A stretch of 64,000 nt of DNA from Chryseobacterium endalhagicum (GCF_016745235.1 NZ_JAELVM010000001.1:1129856-1193855), one strand, 5' to 3'. Shown: positions 34,760 through 43,786, counted from the stretch's first letter. Notes: generated by a model not told the origin, from the sequence alone. Numbers and translations are program-made.

Positions 34760-35367
34760 TACACGATTTCCACCGCCTCATGCTCCTGACAGTTCATCCT
34801 GAGTTCCTTATAAGCCAAAGGCGTCTGCAGCAATTTACAATAATGCCCCTCATCGCTGATTCTGTAATGGGTACATGTAAAACACATTCTCTGGACCGTT
34901 ATAATTCCTGCCAGGTTTAATCCGTGAATGATTTTTAAAAGACCATCCAGCATGATTTCTTTTTGTTGAAGATCAAGAGAACTGACCGGGTTTTCGACAG
35001 ATCTGGTGAAATCTGATGATTTTATAGCGGTCAGTCTGCCGGAATCCGTTAAACTTACGATATAGCTTCTGGAATCTGCCGGATCACTTTTCTTATGAAT
35101 CAGGCCTTTCTCTAAAAGTGATTTTATACTGTCGCTGATCGTCGGCTTGCTCATATTGAATTCTTTGGCCAGGTAGCTTACTCTGCATTTTTCAACGGGT
35201 TGAAAGAGCAGGAAGATCAGAATTTGTATCTGTATAGGACTTAGAGCGTTGAGCTTGCTTTCGTTCCAAAGCAATACCCGGAAGGCTTCGGAAAGGCGTT
35301 CCAGGGCTACAACGATTTTGCTGTCGATCTCATTGTTCTGGTGATTCAGGTCAAAGGGTGAAGTCAT
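34759..35367 (-). CDS. MarR-family regulator with C-terminal cysteine cluster
   Basis: 202 aa. A MarR winged helix occupies about residues 20-125 (LSPIQIQILIFLLFQPVEKC, CRVSYLAKEFNMSKPTISDS and the wing SDPADSRSYIVSLT). It is followed by an extra ~45-residue end with four cysteines in the order CxxC...C...C (MCFTCTHYRISDEGHYCK and LRMNCQEHEAVE), a layout suited to binding a metal ion or Fe-S cluster. The gene follows DUF2024, a secreted Cys protein and a CPVC thioredoxin-like gene on the same strand, so it may control or sense thiol or metal stress for that group. The sensing role is inferred. Confidence 0.85.
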   Translation of the reverse strand: MTSPFDLNHQNNEIDSKIVVALERLSEAFRVLLWNESKLNALSPIQIQILIFLLFQPVEKCRVSYLAKEFNMSKPTISDSIKSLLEKGLIHKKSDPADSRSYIVSLTDSGRLTAIKSSDFTRSVENPVSSLDLQQKEIMLDGLLKIIHGLNLAGIITVQRMCFTCTHYRISDEGHYCKLLQTPLAYKELRMNCQEHEAVEIV

Positions 35368-35421
35368 GTCCGTTCTGTGCGTAATGGGTTTAATTATTTA
35401 AATGTAATCATAAGTAGGATG

Positions 35422-35590
35422 GTCAGGAAGTTTGAGGCTGGAAGAGGGAAGTTGTTGAAGTCCAAAGATAGAAATATAGGGTTTTTCATTAATTTTTAAA
35501 AACGATTTCAATAATATTAAATGCAGTTATTTAATATTATTGACTAATAGTAACTTCCAGCCTCCTTTCTTCCAGCTTCCTGCCTTTTTA
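35422..35590. repeat. dispersed ~165-bp repeat, family A, copy 4
   Basis: The left end CAGGAAGTTTGAGGCTGGAA then GAGGGAAGTT, and the right end TAACTTCCAGCCTCCTTTCT then TCCAGCTTCCTGCC, are inverted copies of each other. This copy is in the opposite orientation to copies 1 and 2, judged by the longer GCTGGAAG arm. It fills most of the gap between the MarR-type gene and the DUF2024 gene. Confidence 0.75.
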
Positions 35591-35611
35591 ATATTTATAT
35601 CTCAGGAATTA

Positions 35612-35872
35612 TTAACAGCCTTCCATTTCAATAATGTCATACCCTTTTGATTCTATGGATTTTTTTATTTCAGGAGTCGCTTCCTCCATATGGCATAAGC
35701 TGCACTCTTTGGCTGTAAGAGCCTGCCCCTGCTGTCCCTTTTGAGCCAGATAATCCTGCCCGTGTTCAAAAATAATTTTTGTATCGCTGATATGATCCGG
35801 AACCAGAATGTCAAAATGCATTAGTGTTCCATCTTTTTTAGTAACGTAAGTATCCCAAACTGCAATTTTCAT
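35612..35872 (-). CDS. DUF2024 family protein
   Basis: An 86-aa protein of the DUF2024 type, which it matches from end to end: MKIAVWDTYVTKKDGTLMHF, a central ECSLCHME with CxxC, and the end KSIESKGYDIIEMEGC. The fold is small alpha/beta; the biochemical role of the family is not established. Here it lies between a secreted Cys-bearing protein and a MarR regulator with a Cys cluster, and its own CxxCH could take part in metal or thiol chemistry, which is a guess. Confidence 0.85.
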   Translation of the reverse strand: MKIAVWDTYVTKKDGTLMHFDILVPDHISDTKIIFEHGQDYLAQKGQQGQALTAKECSLCHMEEATPEIKKSIESKGYDIIEMEGC

Positions 35873-35958
35873 TTTAAATTTTTTTTATGATTAATAAGAA
35901 GGCAGAAACAGCACGTATGAGTTTAAAATGCAAAAGAGTTAGCTGTTCCTGCCTGTAT

Positions 35959-36690
35959 TTATTTTACCTTATAGGGCAGGGAAAGGTTCTTTGAAAGCAC
36001 GCTATATACATTATAAACGCCCAGCATTGGTTTGTCCATCGACATTCCGCCTTCCGGAGCAGATACTTCCATATAACAGGCAACAGCATCATAATTGAAG
36101 GCTACCTTATTATTGATCCGGTAGGCCGGGACGGAAACGCGGATCGCATTATTTTGGGTAACTACCGGAAATCCCGGTGAATCCATATACATAGGCATAT
36201 CCGGAGCCGTCGCAGGTTTCGTTACTTTGTCTGCTTTTTTGTACTCCTTTACCGAAAGACCGCCTTTTACCCTTTTATCTTCCAACAGAACCACCCAGTG
36301 AGGATGCCATACAATCCCGTCGTTGTCAAACTTTCCGTCTGCATTTTCATCCCAGAGCGGGCTGTCATCAAAATCCGGATGTGAGGTTAATGCAAGCGCT
36401 ACAATACCTTCCGTAGGATTAAAACCCACATCTTCAGGTTTAAGCGTTGTCGGGAAAAGATACCCCAGCACAGGAGCCATATCCAGTTTACCCACAGGTT
36501 TTGGAACCGTTTTACCGGCCTGACCTTCAACAGTGATTTCAAATTCAAGGGTTCCGTATTTTTTGTTGTGCGTTACCTGTGCCGATTTGATTTTGAAATC
36601 TTTTGACTCTTCATATTGCTGGCATTTGTCGCAGGCATAAGCTGCAACGAAAGAAACAATGGCCACAAGTGTTAAAAATTTTTTCTTCAT
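35959..36690 (-). CDS. secreted protein of unknown function
   Basis: 243 aa with a signal peptide (FLTLVAIVSFVAAYA) and, at once after it, CDKCQQYEES, a CxxC that might be the N-terminus of the mature protein. The body is beta-rich with many prolines and aromatic residues (WHPHWVVLLEDKRVKGGLSV and SVPAYRINNKVAFNYDAV) and two HxH-like elements (VWHPHW). I cannot place it in a family. The genes on both sides (thioredoxin-like, DUF2024) suggest an envelope role linked to metal or thiol handling. Confidence 0.7.
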   Translation of the reverse strand: MKKKFLTLVAIVSFVAAYACDKCQQYEESKDFKIKSAQVTHNKKYGTLEFEITVEGQAGKTVPKPVGKLDMAPVLGYLFPTTLKPEDVGFNPTEGIVALALTSHPDFDDSPLWDENADGKFDNDGIVWHPHWVVLLEDKRVKGGLSVKEYKKADKVTKPATAPDMPMYMDSPGFPVVTQNNAIRVSVPAYRINNKVAFNYDAVACYMEVSAPEGGMSMDKPMLGVYNVYSVLSKNLSLPYKVK

Positions 36691-36744
36691 TTTTCCGATG
36701 TTTAATAATGAATAGTTCGAATAGAAGCTGATGTTTCAGTCTTT

Positions 36745-36978
36745 TTAATTTTTAACCTCTTCAAGGGAAGCTCCGAAATTAATATGGAGCACATTACCCT
36801 GCGGAGTTATCAGTGCCGGAACGGATTTAACCCCCAGTTTTTCCGCTTTCTCAATACTTTCCGGATTGTCTCCAAGATGAATGATCTCTACATTGTCCGA
36901 TCCGATAAGTTTAACGATGTCATGTTCTGCACTGATGCATACAGGACAGCCTGCGTGATAGAAAATTGATTTAGTCAT
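36745..36978 (-). CDS. small thioredoxin/glutaredoxin-like protein
   Basis: A 77-aa single thioredoxin fold. The active site CPVC lies at residues 11-14 (YHAGCPVCISAEHDIV), and the conserved cis-proline is in GVKSVPALITPQG. It is cytoplasmic, with no signal peptide. It should exchange disulfides with a small partner. It is the first gene of a same-strand run with the secreted CxxC protein (54 bases on) and DUF2024. Confidence 0.85.
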   Translation of the reverse strand: MTKSIFYHAGCPVCISAEHDIVKLIGSDNVEIIHLGDNPESIEKAEKLGVKSVPALITPQGNVLHINFGASLEEVKN

Positions 36979-37172
36979 AATTCAATGGTATTTTATTTAA
37001 GCATTATTGCTATGACAAATGTAGTTAGGATTACTAACTAAATAGACTGGACTATTGGGATATAAAAATACTGGAGGGGTTGGGAGAGGGCAGGTATGGA
37101 GAAAGTTATGAGTTATGAGTTATGAATTTACCACTCCAATGGTATTACTCATTACCCATTGTTTATTACCCA

Positions 37173-37202
37173 TAAAAAAGCCCCGGAAGAAATTCCAGGG
37201 CC
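37173..37202 (-). terminator. rho-independent terminator of pruA
   Basis: On the minus strand GGCCCTGGAA-TTTC-TTCCGGGGC is followed by T6. It lies about 45 bases beyond the pruA stop. Confidence 0.85.
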
Positions 37203-37247
37203 AATATTACTTATTGCTTATTGCCGATTACTCATCAGCAACAGCTC

Positions 37248-38873
37248 TTATCCCAAATACGGGTATTTGTAATCTTTAGGAGAAACAAAAGTTTCCTTGA
37301 TACTTCTTACAGACGTCCATCTCAGAAGGTTCATTTTAGAACCAGCTTTGTCATTGGTTCCGGAAGCTCTACCGCCACCGAAAGGCTGCTGTCCGACAAC
37401 GGCACCAGTCGGTTTGTCATTGATATAGAAGTTTCCTGAAGCGTTTTCTAAAGCTTTGAATGCCTCATTGATTGCGTAACGGTCTTGTGCAAAAACAGAA
37501 CCTGTCAGTGAATACGGAGAAGTGGAATCTACCAGTTTCAGTGTTTCTTTCCAATCCTGATCTTCATATACATAAACCGATAGGATAGGGCCGAAGATCT
37601 CTTCTACCATACTTTCGTAATGAGGATTTGTAGTTTCAATTACCGTTGGGTGTACAAACCATCCTTTAGAATCGTCTGTTTTTCCACCGATTGCTATTTC
37701 AGCCTCACCGGAAGCAGTTGCTCTGTCGATAAATCCTTTACATTTTTCGAAAGAATTTTTGTCGATTACCGCGTTCACGAAGTTAGACGGATCTTCAGGA
37801 GAACCCACTTTAATGGAGTTGATCTGAGTTTCCATTACTTTCTTCACATCAGCCCAAAGAGATTTAGGTATGTATGCTCTTGAAGCTGCAGAACATTTCT
37901 GTCCCTGGTATTCGAAAGAACCTCTTACCAAAGCAGTAGCTACAGCCTCTACATTAGAAGAAGGGTGAGCGATCACGAAGTCTTTTCCTCCGGTTTCACC
38001 TACAATTCTAGGGTACGTTCTGTAGTTGTGGATATTATCACCAATCATTTTCCACATTCCCTGGAATACTTTCGTAGACCCTGTAAAGTGAAGACCGGCG
38101 AAATCACGGTGTGCCAATACTTTCTCAGCAGTTTCTTTTCCATCTGTGAAAACCATGTTGATAACCCCCGCAGGAAGACCCGCTTCGATTAATACATCCA
38201 TGATTACTTTTGCAGAATATACCTGCTTATCAGAAGGCTTCCAAACCACTACGTTTCCAAGCATTGCCATACACGTAGGTAAGTTTCCTGAAATCGCTGT
38301 AAAGTTGAAAGGAGTTACTGCAAAACAGAATCCTTCCAATGGTCTGTACTCTACACGGTTCCAGATTCCGCTGTCGGAAACCGGCTGCTCAGAGTACATT
38401 TCCGTCATGAATTCTACGTTGAATCTCAAGAAATCGATAAACTCACACGCTGCATCAATTTCAGTCTGGTGTACATTTTTAGACTGCCCGATCATTGTTG
38501 CTGCATTGATCACGTCTCTGTAAGGTCCGGCCAAAAGATCAGCCGCCTTTAAGAAAATAGCTGCACGCTGTTCCCAGCCCAGTTCGTTCCATTCTTTTTT
38601 AGCTGCCAGAGCCGCGTTGATGGCGTCATCTACATGCTGCATGGTACCTTTATAGTAAAACCCGAAATCATGAGCATGATCCTGAGGAGACTGAAGCTGA
38701 ACCTTCTCGTCAGTTTTCACTTCTTTTCCATTGATGACCATTGGAATTTCTGTTTTCTCTGCCCACATCTTTTTGTAGGTAGCGATAAGGCTTTTAACTT
38801 CTGGAGATCCCGGTACATAAGAATTTACCGGCTCGTTTACTGCAAATGGTACTTGCGAAATTGCTTTTGACAT
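37248..38873 (-). CDS. pruA: L-glutamate gamma-semialdehyde (1-pyrroline-5-carboxylate) dehydrogenase
   Basis: 541 aa from MSKAISQVPF; an upstream ATG at 38918 would add 15 residues with no family support. The aldehyde dehydrogenase motifs are present: VVWKPSDKQVYSAKV, FTGSTKVFQG (NAD-binding loop), GETGGKDFVI (general base Glu) and the catalytic Cys in EYQGQKCSAASRAYIP. The Asn-Pro-Thr end TGAVVGQQPFGGGRASGTND is typical of P5C dehydrogenase. It oxidises glutamate semialdehyde to glutamate with NAD+, the second step of proline breakdown. No proline dehydrogenase gene is next to it, so the pathway is split in this genome. Confidence 0.95.
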   Translation of the reverse strand: MSKAISQVPFAVNEPVNSYVPGSPEVKSLIATYKKMWAEKTEIPMVINGKEVKTDEKVQLQSPQDHAHDFGFYYKGTMQHVDDAINAALAAKKEWNELGWEQRAAIFLKAADLLAGPYRDVINAATMIGQSKNVHQTEIDAACEFIDFLRFNVEFMTEMYSEQPVSDSGIWNRVEYRPLEGFCFAVTPFNFTAISGNLPTCMAMLGNVVVWKPSDKQVYSAKVIMDVLIEAGLPAGVINMVFTDGKETAEKVLAHRDFAGLHFTGSTKVFQGMWKMIGDNIHNYRTYPRIVGETGGKDFVIAHPSSNVEAVATALVRGSFEYQGQKCSAASRAYIPKSLWADVKKVMETQINSIKVGSPEDPSNFVNAVIDKNSFEKCKGFIDRATASGEAEIAIGGKTDDSKGWFVHPTVIETTNPHYESMVEEIFGPILSVYVYEDQDWKETLKLVDSTSPYSLTGSVFAQDRYAINEAFKALENASGNFYINDKPTGAVVGQQPFGGGRASGTNDKAGSKMNLLRWTSVRSIKETFVSPKDYKYPYLG

Positions 38874-39177
38874 ATTATGTTGTATTATTTTAAAATTGAT
38901 AAATATGTTGGTATACAAATTTACAATAATTAACGCAAAGAAAAAAAATCACGCTTCTTTATACAATGAAATTTGTCATAGGCTTATAGTTAAAAAATAT
39001 CTTTTTTAATCAACAGAAAATGATAGATCCCGGCATTTTATTAGCCTGATTTTTTAGAATTATCGTGAAGGGGTCACGGTTTAGAATACTTAAATAAATG
39101 AAATACTAACTCTTCCAGCAGTTAGATGATATCTCTGAACAGCTTGTTTCAAGATAAAGAAACAGAATAATTTATAG

Positions 39178-39227
39178 AAGGACTTCAATAACTTCCATCT
39201 TCGTGCTCCCATCTTCCAGCCCTCCTA
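39178..39227. repeat. half copy of repeat family A
   Basis: GGACTTCAATAACTTCCATC then TTCCAGCCCTCCTA matches the right end of copies 1 to 3; no left partner is found in 38874-39177. It touches the stop of the topoisomerase gene. The rest of the 351-base gap behind pruA holds nothing I recognise. Confidence 0.6.
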
Positions 39228-40331
39228 CATTTTCTCATTTTCCAGAATTTTCAGCACCAGTTTTTCCTCTTGGGTAAGGCTGGCTTTTCCATCATTGTCT
39301 TCAATATGTTCCAGCTCATCGAGATATTTTTTGATCGTATTGTTTTCATAAAGATTGATCACGAGGGGATGAACGTAGTATTTTCTGCAGACTGTGCTGG
39401 TATTTCCAAGATGTTCGGCAACAATATCCAGTGCTTCTTTAACCTTCTTTTTATATTGGGTATTATTTTCTGCGTAGCCAATTTCTTTAAAAGCAATCAG
39501 AGCGCTCACGGTTCCCGACCATGTTCTGAAATCTTTAGCTGTAAAATCTTCACCGCTGATTTCTTTAATATACTCATTTACCATCCCGGAATCCACAGAA
39601 TGGCGGTTACCTTCATCATCAAAATACTGGAAAAGTTCTTTTCCCGGAATATCCTTGCATTTCTGGACAAGCCGCGAAAGTCTTCTGCTTTTAAGATCAA
39701 TACTGTGCATAATGCCTTTCTTTCCCTTAAATGAAAAGCTGATCTTCTGGCCGTTGATTTTTACATGCTTATCTTTCAGAGTCGTTAAACCAAAGGAACC
39801 GTACAGCTTCTCATAGGCGTTATTGCCGATGCGGATATTGGTACGCTGCATCAGACTGACAATGAGGGCCAGGATTTTTCTCTTTTCAAAATTTCTTAAA
39901 GCAAGATCCTGTTCCACATGAAGCCTGATATCGGGCAGTGCATACCCGAACTGAAGCATTCTGTAAAATTTGGTGTGGTTTCTGAGTGCGCTCCATAAAG
40001 GATGGTAGCGGTACTGTTTTCTTTTTTTTACATCAAAACCTGTAGCCTGAAGGTGGCCGTTGTCCAGTGCACAGATCCATACATTTTCCCATGCAGGAGG
40101 AATCACCAGCTTGTTGATTCTTGTGATTTCCTCTTTATCTTTCAGCTTTTCACCGTCTTTATAATAAGAATACTTTTTTCCGGTTTTCTTGCGCGTAATC
40201 CCGGCCGTTTCCGCATCGGTGGTATATACAAGATGTACCGCCTTTGCGGAGGCTTCGGGATCCTTCATAATCTTCACAATTTTTGAAGGCTTAAGGTGGG
40301 AAATGATGTTCAGGTCCGTATTCTTCTCCAT
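39225..40331 (-). CDS. DNA topoisomerase IB (poxvirus type)
   Basis: 368 aa. The start region VYTTDAETAGITRKKTGKKY and TRINKLVIPPAWENVWICAL is the bacterial TopIB N-terminal domain. The catalytic domain has AIVSLMQRTNIRIGN-type sequence (LIVSLMQRTNIRIGN, catalytic Arg), KGKKG (Lys), FRTWSGTVSAL (second Arg) and the nucleophile Tyr in TVCRKYYVHP near residue 318. The enzyme relaxes supercoils of both signs through a 3'-phosphotyrosine link without ATP. It is the last of three same-strand genes; the small lipoprotein gene ends 9 bases before it. Confidence 0.93.
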   Translation of the reverse strand: MEKNTDLNIISHLKPSKIVKIMKDPEASAKAVHLVYTTDAETAGITRKKTGKKYSYYKDGEKLKDKEEITRINKLVIPPAWENVWICALDNGHLQATGFDVKKRKQYRYHPLWSALRNHTKFYRMLQFGYALPDIRLHVEQDLALRNFEKRKILALIVSLMQRTNIRIGNNAYEKLYGSFGLTTLKDKHVKINGQKISFSFKGKKGIMHSIDLKSRRLSRLVQKCKDIPGKELFQYFDDEGNRHSVDSGMVNEYIKEISGEDFTAKDFRTWSGTVSALIAFKEIGYAENNTQYKKKVKEALDIVAEHLGNTSTVCRKYYVHPLVINLYENNTIKKYLDELEHIEDNDGKASLTQEEKLVLKILENEKM

Positions 40332-40340
40332 AGAAAATGG

Positions 40341-40508
40341 TTAAGAGTTTTTACCCTTCGAAAAGATCAGAAAAAGGATGACTACCACTGCAACGACTAG
40401 AATAATTCCCCACCACATTCCTGCCTTAAAAATGGTTTCTATTGCTTCACAGCTCGTAAGCGTTAACAATGTGAAGATGGTCATACTGTATAAGGTCAAC
40501 TTTCTCAT
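40341..40508 (-). CDS. small lipoprotein with C-terminal membrane helix (55 aa)
   Basis: A short gene between the DUF6526-type and topoisomerase genes. The protein begins MRKLTLYSMTIFTLLTLTSC (Cys20 lipid site), then EAIETIFKAGMWWGIILVVA and a hydrophobic end closing in FSKGKNS. The ILVV...LIF stretch is one membrane helix. Small proteins with the same EAIETIFKAGMWWG core are common in Flavobacteriia and are often mislabelled phosphatidate cytidylyltransferase; no such enzyme fits in 55 residues. Its spacing of 9 bases before the next gene supports translation as part of an operon. Confidence 0.75.
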   Translation of the reverse strand: MRKLTLYSMTIFTLLTLTSCEAIETIFKAGMWWGIILVVAVVVILFLIFSKGKNS

Positions 40509-40529
40509 GATATAATATTTTGATGTGTT

Positions 40530-40967
40530 TCAGACTCTCTGGTGATCCGGCCGCCATTTTTTGATGGACTGCTTGATCATGTCTCCGGAGATATTTTCGT
40601 GAATTGCTTTGTGCAAAAGATCCCTGAATTCATCATCATACGCGAATCTTAATGCGGCGATCTGGTCGAATCTTAGCTTATCAGCAACTTCATCAGACCT
40701 TTGTCCAAAGATTTCAAAATATCTCTGTTTAAATTCTATCCTTACCATACGGTTTTGGAGTCCCAGCGCATAATGCTGTCTGAGCATAACAGCGAGGTAG
40801 AACAGGAGAAATATCACGATAGAAAATAAAATCCATGTCAGCTGATGTTCAGCATCATCCCAGATTTTGTAAATCCCATAAATTTCCAGTAGAATTAATA
40901 ACGGAAGATATACGAAATGATGGGGCGGATAAAATTTCCTGTGATTTTTATAATTCTGCTCGTTCAT
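40530..40967 (-). CDS. DUF6526-like membrane protein
   Basis: 145 aa. The N-terminus MNEQNYKNHRKFYPPHHFVY is typical of a small Bacteroidota family (DUF6526). Two membrane helices follow (FVYLPLLILLEIYGIYKIW and WILFSIVIFLLFYLAVML), then a basic soluble domain (RMVRIEFKQRYFEIFGQRSD and LRFDQIAALRFAYDDEF). The role is unknown. It heads the run leading to the 55-aa lipoprotein and topoisomerase IB. Confidence 0.78.
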   Translation of the reverse strand: MNEQNYKNHRKFYPPHHFVYLPLLILLEIYGIYKIWDDAEHQLTWILFSIVIFLLFYLAVMLRQHYALGLQNRMVRIEFKQRYFEIFGQRSDEVADKLRFDQIAALRFAYDDEFRDLLHKAIHENISGDMIKQSIKKWRPDHQRV

Positions 40968-41199
40968 ACCATAGGTAGTAACAATAATCTTTCCAAATTT
41001 GTATATTTTTGATAATAATTCTGTTTTTGTGGTATCTGTTTGTGGAATAATGGTTAATATTAAGAGTTGTTTTTAATTAATCATAAAATCATTTCAAGAA
41101 ATATAAATACTGTTTGTATAAGTGAACAATAAATAAGAAAATCTCAATTAGTGATCATTCGTGCTAAACATTTGTGCTATTCGTGTTTAAAAATATCTG

Positions 41200-41420
41200 T
41201 TGGTTTTTCGCAAAGGCGCAAGGCTCTATTTAAATTGTGTTTTTAAGGCGCAAGAAAATCGAAGATTTTCAGCCAGGAGGATGGCAATGATGATGAGATT
41301 GCTTCGTCGCTTCGCTTCTCGCAATGACGGCGGTACTCAATTTTATCGGAGATAAAATCTTTGCGCCATAAAACGTGTTTTTGTCATAAAATTTGCGTCC
41401 TTTGCGAAAACCAGCAAACA
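41200..41420. repeat. dispersed intergenic repeat, family B, copy 2
   Basis: In the 691-base gap 40968-41658. The words GAGATTGCTTCGTCGC (41295-41310) and TTCTCGCAATGACGG (41316-41330), then ATTTTATCGGAGATAAAAT (41340-41358) and CTTTGCGCC (41359-41367), match copies 1 and 3 but in the mirrored order. The rest of the gap holds no gene. Confidence 0.6.
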
Positions 41421-41658
41421 AAATTTCCAAAACAAAGGTTTAACAGTTCATAACGAAACATAATAGGCACAAACCTATCTGCTCTATCTGCAAAATCAAC
41501 GAGACTTTAAAATTTAAAGCAACAACTTAAAAAAAGCTTTTCCAATACTTAAACAAAAAACATCCCTGCCTAAAGAAAAAATAACAAATCATTAACTAAA
41601 ATACCCTCCGGAATTCATTTTTAAACCTCAATTTTTTTGTAACTTTCGGTGTTTAAAA

Positions 41659-43437
41659 ATGAAAAGAATGACCTCAAAGGAAAAAGTTGCTGCACTTCGT
41701 GAAGAAATGCAGAAAAATAATGTTGATGCATTTATAGTATATTCTGCAGATCCGCATATGAGTGAGTATCTGCCGGAAGAATGGCAGGAAAGGGCATGGC
41801 TTTCCGGATTTCTGGGTTCTGCCGGTTTTGTGGTAATCACGAAAAACAAAGCAGGGCTTTGGACGGACGGAAGATACTTTACCCAGGCAGCTCTTGAACT
41901 CGAAAACTCAGGAATTGACCTTTTTAAAGATGGAATTGAAGGAACTCCCAATTATATAGACTGGATCATCTCCGAAATTCCGGCAGAAGGAAAAGTGGCC
42001 GTTAATGCAATAGCAACTTCAAATGCCAACTGGGAACTGCTTACTCAAAAATTTCAGGCTAAAAATATCGTTTTACAAGATCTTCCGTTATTAAAAGAGA
42101 TCTGGAAAGACAGAGGAACCCCTTCTAAAAATCCAATTTATACCCAGCCTGTAGAAAGAGCAGGAAAATCGGTTACTGATAAGTTGGGAGCTATCCGCCA
42201 GAAAATGGAAGATCAGGAAGCTACCGTTCACGTGATCTCAAGTCTGGATGACGTAGCCTGGACATCGAACCTAAGAGGAAGCGATGTACAGAGCAACCCA
42301 GTATTCCTGGGATATATTGTGATCACTAAAAACGATGCCGTTCTTTTTACGGATCTTGAAAAGCTGGAAGTAGAGGCAAGAAAACAAATGGATGATTCCT
42401 TTGTGAAAATGATGCCTTACGAAGAATTTTATAACTACCTGAAAACATTTAAAAACGAAAAAGTACTGGTTTCTCCGAACAGCAACCAGATGATCTTTGA
42501 AACGTTAAAAGAAGACAACCAGTTTCTGAAAGCTGCAGTGCCGGGGAACCTGATGAAAGCTCAGAAAAATGAAACAGAGCTGGAAGGATTCAGAACGGTT
42601 ATGGTGAGAGACGGTGTGGCTATGGTAAAATTCCTTTACTGGCTGACCCACAATGCAGGAAAAGAAGCCATGAATGAATATTCTATCGGTGAAAAGCTGA
42701 GAGGTTTCCGTGCAGAAGGAGAAAACTTCGTAGGAGAGAGTTTCGGCAGTATCGTTGGTTACAAAGATAACGGGGCCATCATGCATTATTCAGCAAAAAG
42801 CGAAGGCAGCAAAGAAGTTACCAATGATGCCAGCATTCTGGTAGATTCAGGAGGTCAGTATCTGGAAGGAACTACCGATATTACAAGAACATTTGCATTG
42901 GGAACGGTTTCTGATGAATTCAAAAGAAATTCTACCCTGGTTCTTCAGGGATTAATCCGGTTATCGAGAGTAAAATTCCCGAAAGGAACCAAAGGAGTTC
43001 ACCTGGATGCTATCGCAAGACTTCCGCTTTGGATGGAAGGGAAAGATTTCAATCATGGAACCGGTCACGGCGTGGGAAGTTTCATGAATGTACATGAAGG
43101 TCCTCAAAGCATCAGAAAAGATATGAATCCTCAGGATCTTCTTCCGGGAATGGTATGTTCCAACGAACCGGGATATTATCTGGAAGGAGAATACGGAATC
43201 CGTCATGAAAACCTGATCGCTGTAAAAGAAGCGGAAAAAACAATTCACGGAACATTCTATGAATTTGAAACCTTAACATTCTGCCCGTTCTTTAAAGATA
43301 CCATTGTAAAAGAAATCCTTTCACAGGAAGAAATTACATGGCTGAACGATTATCACAGAACCTGTGAGGAAAAAATAGGTCCTTACCTGGAAGGAGAGGT
43401 TAAGGAGTGGTTCCTGGAGCTGGTAAGTCCACTTTAA
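41659..43437 (+). CDS. Xaa-Pro aminopeptidase (M24B, aminopeptidase P family)
   Basis: 592 aa, the three-domain aminopeptidase P1 size: two creatinase-like N-terminal domains and a C-terminal pita-bread domain. All five dinuclear metal ligands are seen: Asp396 (LVDSGGQYL) and Asp407 (TDITRT), His470 (GTGHGVGS), Glu503 (SNEPGYY) and Glu517 (RHENL). It removes the N-terminal residue from peptides with proline in position two, using Mn2+ or a similar ion, in the cytoplasm (no signal peptide). An ATG at 41668 is an equally good start. A TAACTTTC element just upstream is a weak -7 match. A terminator follows at 43580. Confidence 0.93.
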   Translation: MKRMTSKEKVAALREEMQKNNVDAFIVYSADPHMSEYLPEEWQERAWLSGFLGSAGFVVITKNKAGLWTDGRYFTQAALELENSGIDLFKDGIEGTPNYIDWIISEIPAEGKVAVNAIATSNANWELLTQKFQAKNIVLQDLPLLKEIWKDRGTPSKNPIYTQPVERAGKSVTDKLGAIRQKMEDQEATVHVISSLDDVAWTSNLRGSDVQSNPVFLGYIVITKNDAVLFTDLEKLEVEARKQMDDSFVKMMPYEEFYNYLKTFKNEKVLVSPNSNQMIFETLKEDNQFLKAAVPGNLMKAQKNETELEGFRTVMVRDGVAMVKFLYWLTHNAGKEAMNEYSIGEKLRGFRAEGENFVGESFGSIVGYKDNGAIMHYSAKSEGSKEVTNDASILVDSGGQYLEGTTDITRTFALGTVSDEFKRNSTLVLQGLIRLSRVKFPKGTKGVHLDAIARLPLWMEGKDFNHGTGHGVGSFMNVHEGPQSIRKDMNPQDLLPGMVCSNEPGYYLEGEYGIRHENLIAVKEAEKTIHGTFYEFETLTFCPFFKDTIVKEILSQEEITWLNDYHRTCEEKIGPYLEGEVKEWFLELVSPL

Positions 43438-43579
43438 AGAGTTAAGAGTTAAGAGTTAAGAGTTAAAAATTAATAGTTGAGAAAACGGGTCTAAAATACG
43501 AACCCCTGAACTTTAAACTCTAAACCTTGAACTTTAAACCAAACCTTGAACATTTATAATTGTTAGATAAATTTTTGAT

Positions 43580-43608
43580 GCCCTGCGGATTTCTCTGCGG
43601 GGCTTTTT
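43580..43608 (+). terminator. rho-independent terminator of the aminopeptidase gene
   Basis: GCCCTGCGG / CTGCGGGGC form a 9-bp stem with two wobble pairs, followed by T5. Between the gene stop and this hairpin lies AGTTAAGAGTTAAGAGTTAA (a short tandem AAGAGTT repeat, from about 43440). Confidence 0.7.
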
Positions 43609-43679
43609 CATTGCTGCCACCGTATTTTTACGGATATATTTTTAGGGATTCCCCTGACAGAAGAGAATGCAGACTGATC

Positions 43680-43786
43680 TATATTTGCATCAGTAACAAA
43701 CAAGACATCATTCATAACTTCATATACACTTTAGTAAATTCAAAGCAGGTAAAACCATTTCGTTCTGAAGTGGTTTTATTTTTTAT
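43680..43786 (+). ncRNA. candidate small RNA (promoter plus terminator)
   Basis: TATATTTG (43680-43687) matches the -7 element, and about 65 bases later AAAACCA...TGGTTTT (43751-43777) with a T-rich tail forms a terminator. A transcript of roughly 95 bases would result. No reading frame of note fits in it. The -33 element is not evident and the promoter may be chance. The remaining gap 43787-44174 holds no gene but has CACAGATTTTGCAGATGACA-like words common in these intergenic regions. Confidence 0.3.

Noticed and set aside
31664..39227. CRISPR array
   Set aside because: The repeats are ~165 bp, spread between genes and mirrored, not short regular repeats with spacers; no cas genes are present.
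40341..40508. Phosphatidate cytidylyltransferase label for the 55-aa protein
   Set aside because: The enzyme needs several membrane helices and a catalytic motif; a 55-residue lipoprotein cannot be it.
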